From Pseudonocardia lacus (GTDB lineage: Bacteria; Actinomycetota; Actinomycetes; Mycobacteriales; Pseudonocardiaceae): 34,851 bases of DNA. Of this stretch, positions 7,554 through 18,737 are shown piece by piece. The position numbers and the translations under genes were made by a program. Below the pieces are notes generated by a model. That model worked only from the letters and a program-made list of their open reading frames with translations. It was not told the DNA's origin and searched no databases. The first letter of the stretch is position 1; each line of letters begins with the position of its first letter. The stretch spans positions 1 to 34,851 of the forward strand of contig NZ_JAHDTH010000067.1 of the NCBI RefSeq assembly GCF_018531445.1, in the 5' to 3' direction.

Positions 7554-7608
7554 GTTCAGGAAAGCCACGATGCTGCCCGCAGAGGGCAGCATCGTGGCTT
7601 TCCTGAAC
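7554..7608. repeat. Hairpin copy 3, downstream of kgd
   Basis: Arms 7554-7578 and 7584-7608 are the same perfect 25-bp complements as at 506 and 2122. The loop GCAGA is the reverse complement of the copy-2 loop, so this copy is inverted relative to it. It starts 18 bp past the kgd stop and precedes the 59-aa gene, where it would terminate or stabilise the kgd transcript. Confidence 0.9.
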
Positions 7609-7625
7609 TACGGAGCGCGCGGGGA

Positions 7626-11474
<3,849 letters not shown>

Positions 11475-11525
11475 GCTGAGGACCGCCTCTATCGGATCGC
11501 ATCGTCATCACCGAGGACTGCCTCC

Positions 11526-11531
11526 AGGTTA
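11526..11531 (-). promoter_or_regulatory. Candidate -10 box for kgd
   Basis: On the minus strand TAACCT (complement of 11526-11531) matches TANNNT and lies about 50 nt before the kgd start. No clear -35 is visible. The 141-bp gap also holds a weak CCACCCC/GGGGTGG stem near 11570-11605 that could end the upstream minus-strand gene. Confidence 0.4.
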
Positions 11532-11615
11532 GCCCTCCGGACATGGGGCGCATACCGCACACCGGGCCGCGGCGCCACCCCCCGGGACCCCCCGCCGGGG
11601 TGGTGTTCGGCGTTC

Positions 11616-12500
11616 TCACGCCGTGCTGGCCTCGGGGCGCAGACCGGGCCCGTCGACGACGGCCGTGCGCACCGCCGTGGTGCTGATGACGGTGCCGGCG
11701 GGCAGCCCGGCGCGGGAGTCGGCGCGCACCGTGTCGCGCTCGCCGGCGAAGCGGCCGTCGCTCGGGTCGATCAGCAGCTCGGAGCGGGTGGGCCCGGCGT
11801 CGTGCACGAGGGCGAGGCAGTCCTGCCCGTCCAGGTTCACCGCCCGCCCGATGCTCACCGACGGCAGCCCGGTCAGCGCCTTGTACAGCGCCGAGCGCAG
11901 CGGGGCCGGGACCAGCCCGGTGCGCAGCGCGGTCACCGCCGCCGCGAACGGCCCGAACCAGCTGCCGGGGTTGTCGTCGACGAGCTGGTCGAGCAGCCGC
12001 TGCGGGTCGAGCGGCAGGCGGCGGAAGAACTGCGGGCTCGGGTCCTTCCAGCTGCCCCGCGGGGCCGGGCCGGGGCTCGCGCACTGCCCGTCGGGCCGCA
12101 GGTCGCGGTCGAGGTCCAGGTCGACGTCGTAGTCCTGGTAGCCGGCCGAGGTGTCGAAGGCGCCGTGCGGCGCGGCGAAGATGCCGACCGGCGCGACATC
12201 GCGCAGGTCGAAGCCGTCCTCCAGGGCCTGCTGGGCCGACCCGGTCAGCCACCGCTGGCCGCCGGTCAGCTCGCGCACCAGCAGCCAGTCGCGCTCGGTC
12301 TGCTTGGGGACCCACAGGCGCAGCCGCTGCTCGGAGAGGAACTGGTGCGGGCCGAACGTACCGAGCCACCAGGCGTGCGTCTCGACGTACCGGTACTGAT
12401 CAGGCCTCACCGGTCGGTCGGACACGGCGAGAGCGAGGTCGAGCAACGGGGGCGCTCCTGCGTTCGGGGGCGGGGGTCGGGTTCGAGTGTGGGCCCTCAC
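11616..12500 (-). CDS. CU044_5270-like domain protein lacking the N-terminal anchor
   Basis: The 294-aa product matches the extracellular part of CU044_5270-family proteins: RPDQYRYVET, WVPKQTERDWLLVREL, PLDPQRLLDQL, ALYKALTGLPSV, SELLIDPSDGRF, and TVISTTAVRTAVVD at the end. Family members usually start with a short cytoplasmic part and one membrane helix and are encoded after an ECF sigma gene, acting as anti-sigma-like partners. Here no helix, signal peptide or sigma gene precedes the domain. The frame is closed by TGA three codons before the GTG at 12500. A TTG at 12446 preceded by AGGAG is an alternative start. It may be a 5'-truncated remnant or a soluble stand-alone version. Expression is unproven. 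Confidence 0.55.
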   Translation of the reverse strand: MRAHTRTRPPPPNAGAPPLLDLALAVSDRPVRPDQYRYVETHAWWLGTFGPHQFLSEQRLRLWVPKQTERDWLLVRELTGGQRWLTGSAQQALEDGFDLRDVAPVGIFAAPHGAFDTSAGYQDYDVDLDLDRDLRPDGQCASPGPAPRGSWKDPSPQFFRRLPLDPQRLLDQLVDDNPGSWFGPFAAAVTALRTGLVPAPLRSALYKALTGLPSVSIGRAVNLDGQDCLALVHDAGPTRSELLIDPSDGRFAGERDTVRADSRAGLPAGTVISTTAVRTAVVDGPGLRPEASTA

Positions 12501-12871
12501 GTTCCGTCAGCGACAACAGGGGCCCGAAGTGGCCGCCCGGGTCAGTTCCGCCACCGCTGGAGCAACGCGAGGCGGGAGGTCACGCAGCGTGCGCCGGACG
12601 GGCGGCCATCCGGGTGATGGGGGAAGTCCCGGTGGGCCGGCCGCATGGTTCGGGTGTAGCGGACCGGGCGAACGGTGGTCAAGCCCGGGTGCAAGCGAGC
12701 CCGCTCGGCCCCCTGCCGGCCCACCGAGCCGCCGACCCACGTCGCAGAGTGTCTGTACCCGGCGCAGGGTCCCCGGCGTCTGCGCCGGGTACGGAAAGTC
12801 TGCGACGTCGGGTTGTGGATCACCGGCGGTGGCGCCGCGCAGGCGCCTCGGGCCCGGCGCCCCGGTTCACC
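12501..12871. other. 371-bp gene-less stretch
   Basis: No open frame here resembles a gene. It holds the long imperfect hairpin at 12736-12812 and presumably the promoter of the minus-strand CU044_5270-like gene, for which no convincing boxes were seen. The missing N-terminal half of that gene is not present in any frame. Confidence 0.5.
12736..12812 (-). terminator. Long imperfect hairpin 3' of the LLM oxidoreductase gene
   Basis: The left arm 12736-12767 (starting CCCACGTCGCAGAG, ending TACCCGGCGCAG) pairs with 12780-12812 (CTGCGCCGGGTACGG to GCGACGTCGGG) with a few mismatches around a 12-nt loop. It begins 60 nt beyond the LLM stop on the coding strand, as expected of a terminator or 3'-end stabiliser. 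The stem is long for a simple terminator and lacks a U-tract, so it may be a repeat element. Confidence 0.5.
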
Positions 12872-13903
12872 TCAGCTCAGCCACTCCTTGACCGTGGCGA
12901 TCAGCTTCGGGACGTCCGTGCCGACCGGGTTGAGCTGCAGGTGCGTCACCCCGGCCTCGCGCAGCGCCTCGATCCGCTCCTTCACCTGCCCGGGCGGGCC
13001 GATCAGGGTGGTGCGGTCGATGTAGTCGGCGGGGAGGGCGGCGGCGGCCTCCTCCTTGCGGCCGTCGAGGTAGAGGTCCTGGACCAGCTTCGCCTCGTCC
13101 GCGTAGCCCTGGCGCTGGAAGACCGTGTTGTAGAAGTTGCGCCCGCGCGCGCCCATGCCGCCGATGTAGAGGGCGGACACCCCGCGGGCCGCGGCCCGGG
13201 CGGTGTCGAAGAACTCCTCCTCCAGCGCCAGGATGCCGCCGCCGGCGATCTGCAGCGTGCCCAGTTCGGGTGCGCGCTTGGCCAGGCCCGCCCTGAGGGC
13301 GGGGCCGAAGATCTCGGTCAGCTTCTCCGGGAGCACGGAGATCGGCAGCCAGCCCTGGGCCATCTCCGCGGTCATCTCCAGGTTCTTGTCGCCGAGCGCG
13401 GCCACCCAGATCGGGATGTCGGCGCGCTTCGGGTGGTTGATGATCTTCAGCGGCTTGCCCAGGCCGGTGCCCTGGTCCTCGGGCAGCGGGATCTTGTAGA
13501 GACCGTCGTGCTGCACGCGCTCGCGCCGCCACACCGAGCGGCAGATCTCGATGACCTCGCGGGTGCGCGCCACCGGCTTGTCGTAGGGGACGCCGTGGAA
13601 GCCCTCGATGACCTGCGGCCCGGACGCGCCCAGGCCGAGGATGATCCGGCCGCCGGACAGCGCGTCCAGCCCGGCCGCGGTCATCGCCGTCAGCGACGGC
13701 GTGCGCGTGTAGATGGGCAGGATCCCCGACCCGATCTGCACCCGCTCGGTCTTGGCGGCCAGGTAGCCCATGAGCGACACCGCGTCGAAGCTGTAGGCCT
13801 CCGGCACCCACACCACGTCGATCCCGGCCCGTTCCAGGGCGACCGCCTTGTCGGCACCGGCGACCGGGTCGTCGCTGTACTGGAGCATCGTCGACAGCAG
13901 CAT
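12872..13903 (-). CDS. LLM-class (luciferase-like) F420-dependent oxidoreductase
   Basis: This 343-aa TIM-barrel protein has the bacterial luciferase-like monooxygenase signature: AGIDVVWVPEAYSFDAVSLMGYLA near 26-49, QIGSGILPIYTRTP near 57-70, and GRIILGLGASGPQVIEGFHGVPYDKP near 86-110. The last segment is typical of actinobacterial F420H2-using members similar to Rv3520c. The C-terminus has LIGPPGQVKERIEALREAGVTH, the usual end of the barrel. The substrate is not evident. The ATG at 13903 has no ribosome-binding site, but a promoter-like TTGACC-18-TAGACC ends about 6 nt before it, so the mRNA may be leaderless. It is transcribed in the same direction as the ArsR-type gene pair but has its own promoter. 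Confidence 0.9.
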   Translation of the reverse strand: MLLSTMLQYSDDPVAGADKAVALERAGIDVVWVPEAYSFDAVSLMGYLAAKTERVQIGSGILPIYTRTPSLTAMTAAGLDALSGGRIILGLGASGPQVIEGFHGVPYDKPVARTREVIEICRSVWRRERVQHDGLYKIPLPEDQGTGLGKPLKIINHPKRADIPIWVAALGDKNLEMTAEMAQGWLPISVLPEKLTEIFGPALRAGLAKRAPELGTLQIAGGGILALEEEFFDTARAAARGVSALYIGGMGARGRNFYNTVFQRQGYADEAKLVQDLYLDGRKEEAAAALPADYIDRTTLIGPPGQVKERIEALREAGVTHLQLNPVGTDVPKLIATVKEWLS

Positions 13904-13909
13904 GCTCAG

Positions 13910-13939
13910 GGTCTAGTCGAGCGAAGATCGGACGGTCAA
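13910..13939 (-). promoter_or_regulatory. Candidate promoter of the LLM oxidoreductase gene
   Basis: On the minus strand TTGACC (complement of 13934-13939), an 18-nt spacer and TAGACC (complement of 13910-13915) resemble a housekeeping promoter. The predicted transcription start coincides with the ATG. Confidence 0.45.
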
Positions 13940-13951
13940 GCCTGACCGCAA

Positions 13952-14155
13952 CTAAGTGACGATCGCGCGTGTCGCGGGTGGCGGGCCCCAGGCGCCGGCC
14001 CGGGGGCGCGAGGCCCACCACAGGCGCGCGTAGAGGCGCAGCAGCGGCGAGGGGCCGGTGCGCGGCCGGTGCGCCAGCCGGTGCTCGGCGGCGGCGCGCT
14101 CCAGGTCCCGGCGGCGCAGGTGGGCGACGACGTGGTGGCTGTCCAGCGGGTTCAC
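13952..14155 (-). CDS. Small basic protein translationally coupled to the ArsR-like regulator
   Basis: This 67-aa product begins MNPLDSHHVVAHLRRRDLERAAAEHRLAH and contains a short amphipathic or membrane-seeking stretch, PLLRLYARLWWASRP. It is rich in Arg and His. Its GTG start (14153-14155) overlaps the regulator's TGA as GTGA, so it is almost certainly co-translated. I do not recognise a named family. A helical N-terminus followed by a Trp-containing hydrophobic patch suggests a peripheral membrane or partner protein. Codon use fits a real gene. Confidence 0.65.
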   Translation of the reverse strand: MNPLDSHHVVAHLRRRDLERAAAEHRLAHRPRTGPSPLLRLYARLWWASRPRAGAWGPPPATRAIVT

Positions 14156-14745
14156 GGCTGCTCCTGGTCGGGCGGGAGGGGTACGGGCAGGTAGGTGGCG
14201 AACATCAGGCGGACCGGCCGGGTGCCCGCCGGGCGCGCGGTGGGGTCGCCTTCGCGCTCGGCGTAGCGCTCCATCACCGCCTCGATCTCCTCGCGCATCC
14301 GGGTCAGCTCGGCGGGGGTGAGGTAGGGCGTGCGCGAGCGGACGCCGCTCTGCTCGCGCCAGGCCTCCGGCTCCCGGTCGAACCGCCGGAACGCCTCCTT
14401 CATCCGGCCGACCTCGTGGTCCAGGAAGACCTCGTTGACGGTCTCGGCGGCCATCGCGGCCTCGGGCTCCAGGCCCTCGGTGCTGATGCTCAGCCTGCGG
14501 ACGGTGATCCGCCACGGCTTCTCCCGGCCGCGGCCGGGGTCGGCCGGCTCGACGAAGCCGTACTTGGCCAGGATCCCCAGGTGGTAGGAGCAGCTGGCGA
14601 CGCTCTCGCCGGTGACCTCGGCGCACCGGGTCGCCGTCGCGCTGTCCTCGAGGCGGAGCAGCTCGATCAGCCGCCAGCGCAGCGGGTGCGACAGCGCGCG
14701 CAGCGCGAGCGGGTCGGTGACCCTCCCGGGCAGGTCCTCGGTCAT
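14152..14745 (-). CDS. ArsR-like winged-helix transcriptional regulator
   Basis: This 197-aa protein has an N-terminal helix-turn-helix of the ArsR/HTH_20 type: DPLALRALSHPLRWRLIELL (about 11-30), then CAEVTGESVASCSYHLGILAKYGFVEPAD as recognition helix and wing approach. The C-terminal half is helical, with LTPAELTRMREEIEAVMERYAERE, probably for dimerisation or ligand sensing. No Cys cluster of metal-sensing ArsR proteins is evident. The ATG at 14743-14745 sits about 6 nt after a TATGTT -10 box, so the mRNA may be leaderless. A perfect 14-bp inverted repeat at 14763-14806 lies between this gene and the divergent NUDIX gene and overlaps this promoter, indicating autoregulation and control of the NUDIX gene. 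Confidence 0.88.
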   Translation of the reverse strand: MTEDLPGRVTDPLALRALSHPLRWRLIELLRLEDSATATRCAEVTGESVASCSYHLGILAKYGFVEPADPGRGREKPWRITVRRLSISTEGLEPEAAMAAETVNEVFLDHEVGRMKEAFRRFDREPEAWREQSGVRSRTPYLTPAELTRMREEIEAVMERYAEREGDPTARPAGTRPVRLMFATYLPVPLPPDQEQP

Positions 14746-14751
14746 GGGGTC

Positions 14752-14781
14752 AACATACCTTTATCAAGGAGTCTTGAACAA
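14752..14781 (-). promoter_or_regulatory. Candidate promoter of the ArsR-like gene
   Basis: On the minus strand TTGTTC (complement of 14776-14781), 18 nt, TATGTT (complement of 14752-14757). One arm of the operator palindrome lies in the spacer. The predicted start falls on the ATG. Confidence 0.5.
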
Positions 14782-14806
14782 GGTTTCTTGCGCAAGACTC
14801 CTTGAT
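14763..14806. promoter_or_regulatory. Operator palindrome in the ArsR-like/NUDIX divergent promoter
   Basis: ATCAAGGAGTCTTG (14763-14776) and CAAGACTCCTTGAT (14793-14806) are perfect inverted repeats with a 16-nt spacer. The spacer holds a nested CAAG-GTTT-CTTG (14779-14790). The AT-richer composition stands out from the surroundings. It overlaps the regulator's promoter and lies just upstream of the TAGGGT -10 candidate (14818-14823) of the NUDIX gene. The likely binder is the adjacent ArsR-like protein. Confidence 0.7.
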
Positions 14807-14829
14807 GATGCTGCGGCTAGGGTTCGCCG

Positions 14830-15312
14830 GTGACGTTCTGGGTCGTCCCCGCCGCCTACGTGCTCCTGCTCCGCCGCCCCGCCGACGGCTCCGCCGGGGC
14901 CGACGAGGTCCTGCTGCAGCTGCGCCGCAACACCGGCTACCGCGACGGCCACTGGGCGGCCGGCGCCGCCGGCCACGTCGAGCCGGGCGAGACGGTCTTC
15001 GAGGCCGCCTGCCGGGAGGCGGAGGAGGAGCTCGGCATCACCGTTACGCCGGACGCACTCGCCCCGCTCACGGTCATGCACCGCACTCAGAGCAACCGCT
15101 CACCGATCGACGAGCGGGTCGACTTCTTCTTCGCGGTGCGGCGGTGGAGCGGACGAGCGGTCGGCAAGGAGACCGCCAAGATCGGGGGTCTGCGCTGGTT
15201 CGCCCTCGATGACCTGCCCGAACCCGTCGTCCCGCACGAGAAGGTGGTGCTGGACGGGCTGCTGTCCGGCGCGCTGCCAGCGGTCGTCGCGCACGGCTTC
15301 GACGGTCGGTGA
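14830..15312 (+). CDS. NUDIX hydrolase
   Basis: This 160-aa protein contains a complete Nudix box, GHVEPGETVFEAACREAEEELGI (about 47-69), matching GX5EX7REUXEEXGU with all metal-binding Glu residues. It therefore hydrolyses a nucleoside diphosphate linked to another group; the substrate (for example an oxidised dNTP or a sugar nucleotide) cannot be read. N-terminal residues FWVVPAAYVLLLRRP form the first strand, and VDFFFAVRRW and LRWFALDDLPEPVVPHEKVVL are typical C-terminal elements. The GTG start lies about 6 nt after a TAGGGT box, so a leaderless start is possible. Divergent from the ArsR-like gene and probably controlled by it. Confidence 0.92.
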   Translation: MTFWVVPAAYVLLLRRPADGSAGADEVLLQLRRNTGYRDGHWAAGAAGHVEPGETVFEAACREAEEELGITVTPDALAPLTVMHRTQSNRSPIDERVDFFFAVRRWSGRAVGKETAKIGGLRWFALDDLPEPVVPHEKVVLDGLLSGALPAVVAHGFDGR

Positions 15313-15428
15313 CGGGTTTCGCGGCCGCGCCGATCGTCAACTCCGCGTGAACTGTCGTCCGCGATCGCGAGTGCTCCCGAGTGCCAGGCGCCGGCCCCCG
15401 CGTGCGCCGAGAACGACAGGAGACACCC

Positions 15429-16610
15429 GTGCGGCACGGATCGGACCAGGACATCTTCTCCCAGACCGCGCACAGCCCGTCCTTCTTCGACCTGAGCCGC
15501 AAGCTGGGTGACGGTGCCCGCGACCTGGTCGACTTCTGCATCCCGTGCAACCCGTACTTCCCGACCCCGGACATGTTCGCCGAGCTCGCGGAGAACCTGG
15601 AGAGCGTGCTCAAGTTCTACCCGAGCGCCAACGAGACGATCGCGAACCGGCTGGCCAAGGTCCTGCAGCTCAACCCGGCCACGATCGCGATGTCCAACGG
15701 GTCCACCGAGCTGATCACCTGGATGGACCACATGTGGGTGGAGAGCTCCATCGCCGTCCCGATCCCGACCTTCGGCCGGTGGACCGACCAGCCGATGGAG
15801 ACCGGCAAGCGGGTCGACATGTTCCTGCTGCAGGAGAGCGAGGGCTTCGCCCTCGACATCGACGAGTACATCCGGTTCATCCGGGCGCGCGGCTCGCGGG
15901 TGGCCGTGCTGTGCAACCCGAACAACCCCGACGGCGGCTACGTCCCGCGCCGCGAGGTCCTGCGCTTCATGGACGAGCTCTCCGACCTCGACCTGGTGGT
16001 CGTCGACGAGTCGTTCGTGGACTTCGTGGAGATCGAGCCCGGCGCGTCGGTCGCCAGGGAGGCGACGATCCGGCCCAACGTCGTGGTGCTCAAGAGCCTG
16101 GGCAAGAACTTCGGCCTGCACGGCATCCGGTTCGGCTACCTGGTGGCCAACCCGGCGCTGGCCCGCAAGATGGCCCAGATCCTGCCGAACTGGAACCTGA
16201 ACTCGCTGGCCGAGGCCGTCGTCTTCATGCTGGGCAACCACGTGCAGGCCTACGAGGACAGCCTCTCCCGGCTGGCGATGGACCGCTACCGGATGACCAT
16301 GGAGCTGTCCCGGCTGCCGGAGCTGCACGTCTTCCCGTCGCAGGCCAACTTCCTGCTGGTCAAGCTGGAGAACGGGGCCAACGGCACCGACCTGCGCGAC
16401 CACCTGCTCGCCGAGCACCAGGTGTTCGTCCGCGAGTGCGGCAACAAACTGGGGATGACCAGCCAGTTCCTGCGCCTCGTCGTCCGCCCCGAGCCGGACG
16501 TGCAGCGGCTGGTGGCCGGCATCCGCCAGTTCAGCCACGACCGCTGGGCCGGCCAGCGCGAGCAGCGGCTCGTGTCGGTGCCGACGCTGCTGGCCCGCAA
16601 CGTGTCCTGA
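15429..16610 (+). CDS. PLP-dependent class I/II aminotransferase, histidinol-phosphate-aminotransferase-like
   Basis: This 393-aa fold-type I PLP enzyme shows SNGSTELI near 90 for phosphate binding, CNPNNPDGG with N163 region, VVVDESFVDF with the Asp that contacts the PLP pyridine, and the Schiff-base lysine K226 in SLGKNFGLHGIRFGY. LRLVVRP near the C-terminus supplies the substrate-carboxylate Arg. The set matches HisC-like aminotransferases, but no histidine genes are nearby. It could equally act on another phosphorylated or aromatic amino acid, so no gene symbol is given. The GTG at 15429 is preferred because AGGAG (15418-15422) lies 6 nt before it; the frame extends to 15381 without family residues. 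It stands alone on the plus strand. Confidence 0.88.
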   Translation: MRHGSDQDIFSQTAHSPSFFDLSRKLGDGARDLVDFCIPCNPYFPTPDMFAELAENLESVLKFYPSANETIANRLAKVLQLNPATIAMSNGSTELITWMDHMWVESSIAVPIPTFGRWTDQPMETGKRVDMFLLQESEGFALDIDEYIRFIRARGSRVAVLCNPNNPDGGYVPRREVLRFMDELSDLDLVVVDESFVDFVEIEPGASVAREATIRPNVVVLKSLGKNFGLHGIRFGYLVANPALARKMAQILPNWNLNSLAEAVVFMLGNHVQAYEDSLSRLAMDRYRMTMELSRLPELHVFPSQANFLLVKLENGANGTDLRDHLLAEHQVFVRECGNKLGMTSQFLRLVVRPEPDVQRLVAGIRQFSHDRWAGQREQRLVSVPTLLARNVS

Positions 16611-16806
16611 GCGCGGCGACGCGGCTCGACGGGGGCCGGCGAGCTGGTCGGCGCGGTCGATCCGGGCCGCGCGCCGCCCGGTGGAGCCGACCCGGCCGGA
16701 CGGCGGCCGGTGGCCCCCCGCGCTCCGCTGACCGTGCCGCTCGTTACGGTGATTGTCCCACCTGCCGTCGCCGGCCGTCCCCGGCGCCGACCGCTCGGAG
16801 CTCCCC

Positions 16807-18708
16807 ATGAACTCTCCCCTGCAGGCGCCGCGAATGCGGGCGGCCGTACGTCGGGTGAAGGCCGGCGGCGAACGGTTCCTCGGTGGCGTGCTGCCGGGCG
16901 CCACCGCCCGCCGGCTGCAGACCGCCGCGTTCGCCGACGAGTGGAGCGCCGACAACCTCGACGCCCGCCAGGCCACCGGCCCGCTCTGGGTCGTGCTGGG
17001 CGACTCGGCCAGCCAGGGCATCGGCGCCACCACCCGGGAGAGCGGCTACGTCGGCGTCATGCACGAGCTGCTGCGCCGCCGCGACGCCTGGCGCGTGATC
17101 AACCTGTCGAAGGCGGGCGCCGGCGTGCTCGACGTGCTGGCCCGCCAGCTCCCCGAGCTGGTCGCCCTCGCGAACGTCGACGAGCCGGCCCTGGTGACCT
17201 GCCTGATCGGGGCCGAGGACATGGCCCGGCGCACCCCCGGCCTGGACACCGCGCTGCGCCAGGTGATCTCGTCGCTGCCCACCGGCTCGGTGATCGGCCT
17301 GCTGCCGCACGGCCCGCGCACCGCCGGGGCGCTGAACTCGGTCATCCGCGAGGAGGCCGAGCGGCACGCGATGCGGATCGCCGTGCTGCCCCCGCGGCTG
17401 CCGGGAATGCGCATCGGCCGCGACGGCCGCTTCCTCGACGACGTCGGGCACGCCGCATGGGCGCGCGCCGTGCTGGCCGCGGCCGACGGCCCGGTCGCGG
17501 TGGCCGCGCCCGCGACGGACCCGCGGCTGCCGGTCGTGCCCCCACTGGACACCTCCCCGCCGACCGACCCGCGGCTGCCGGTCGTGCCGGCGCTGGACAC
17601 GTCCCCGAAGACCGACCCGCGGCTGCCGGTCGTGCCCGACGCCGCCGCGGCCGGCGATACAGACGCCGACACGGCAACCGACGACGCCGCCGCGACCGAC
17701 CGCATCCACGAGGCCGCGGAGACCGACCGCATGACGGCCGCCGAGCTGGCCGCCGCGGCGCCCGCGGTCGCGGAGGCCGAGCGGCAGCTCGACGAGCAGG
17801 AGCCCGCCGCGGACGGCGAGGAGCCGGCGGCCGAGGTGGACGAGCCGGTCGTCCAGGTCGACGAGCCCGCGGCCGAGGCCGCCGAGCCCGACCTCGACGA
17901 GGCGGTGGCGAAGGCCGACGAGGCGGACGCGCGGGCCGACGAGCCGGTCGCGGAGATCGACGAGCCGGCCGACGGCACCGTCGACGAGCCGGTCCGGGCC
18001 GAGGTCGACGCGCCCGCGGAGCCGGTCGTCGAGGAGGCCGTGGTCGTCGAGGAGCCGGTCGTCGAGGAGCCGGCCGTCGAGGGGCCGGCCGCGGAGGAAC
18101 CGGGCGTCGACGAGCCGGTGGTGGCCGAGGTCGTCGCCGCGGAGCCGATGGTCGAGGAGACCGTCGTCGAGGAGCCGGTGGTCGAGGAGCCGGTCGCCGA
18201 AGCGCCCGCTGTCGAGGAGCCCGCTGTCGACGAGGCGGTCGCCGACGTCGCGGTGGCCGAGGTCGCCGACCCCGCCGTCGAGGCCCCGCCGGCCGAGCCC
18301 GCCCCGTTCGGCGGCTTCGGCGGGGACGCCCCGGCGTCCCGCCCGGGCGCCGAGGCCGTGTCCGAGCCGACCGTCGAGGAGCGGACCTTCACCGCCCCGT
18401 CCTGGTACCCCTCGCCGAACCCGCGCCCGTTCGGGTCCGACGGCCCCGCGACCACGACCGACCGCGACGAGCCGCGCGCCGGCGCGGAGGTCGAGCGGGT
18501 CGAGAGCGCGGCCCCCGAGCGCCGGAACCCGGCCCCGGACGCCGAGGTCGACCTGTTCGCCCCGGCGCTCCCGCGCCCGGCCGAGGCCGACGAGCTGCGC
18601 GGCGACGAGGGCGGCAACGGCCGCCCGCACGGTGCCGACCATCAGGGCCACCAGGGCCACTCGTCCAACGGGCACCTCAACGGCCGCGCGGAGCGCGCCG
18701 ACCGCTAG
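16807..18708 (+). CDS. SGNH/GDSL-type hydrolase with long acidic low-complexity tail
   Basis: This 633-aa protein has two parts. Residues about 1-230 form an SGNH hydrolase: WVVLGDSASQGIGATT with G65-D66-S67 (nucleophile Ser67), the substrate loop GYVGVMHELL, LSKAGAGVLD, LIGAEDM, and the catalytic pair D212-V-G-H215. Such enzymes are esterases, lipases or deacetylases. Residues about 237-277 carry three copies of a 16-residue unit (TDPRLPVVPxLDTSPx). From about 285 to 540 the chain is Glu/Val/Pro/Ala-rich (EEPVVEEPAVEGP-like) and surely disordered, and the end is Gly/His/Asn-rich. No signal peptide is evident, so the enzyme is predicted to be intracellular. The ATG at 16807 follows CGGAG by 7 nt; a TTG at 16753 is less likely. 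Confidence 0.85.
   Translation: MNSPLQAPRMRAAVRRVKAGGERFLGGVLPGATARRLQTAAFADEWSADNLDARQATGPLWVVLGDSASQGIGATTRESGYVGVMHELLRRRDAWRVINLSKAGAGVLDVLARQLPELVALANVDEPALVTCLIGAEDMARRTPGLDTALRQVISSLPTGSVIGLLPHGPRTAGALNSVIREEAERHAMRIAVLPPRLPGMRIGRDGRFLDDVGHAAWARAVLAAADGPVAVAAPATDPRLPVVPPLDTSPPTDPRLPVVPALDTSPKTDPRLPVVPDAAAAGDTDADTATDDAAATDRIHEAAETDRMTAAELAAAAPAVAEAERQLDEQEPAADGEEPAAEVDEPVVQVDEPAAEAAEPDLDEAVAKADEADARADEPVAEIDEPADGTVDEPVRAEVDAPAEPVVEEAVVVEEPVVEEPAVEGPAAEEPGVDEPVVAEVVAAEPMVEETVVEEPVVEEPVAEAPAVEEPAVDEAVADVAVAEVADPAVEAPPAEPAPFGGFGGDAPASRPGAEAVSEPTVEERTFTAPSWYPSPNPRPFGSDGPATTTDRDEPRAGAEVERVESAAPERRNPAPDAEVDLFAPALPRPAEADELRGDEGGNGRPHGADHQGHQGHSSNGHLNGRAERADR
17515..17637 (+). repeat. 48-bp in-frame repeat encoding TDPRLPVVP units
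   Basis: Three units start at the codons for D238, D254 and D270 (17518, 17566, 17614), exactly 48 bp apart and nearly identical in DNA. They join the hydrolase domain to the acidic tail. Confidence 0.85.
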
Positions 18709-18737
18709 CCGGTCGGCGTCGGGGGGAGCACGGCCGC

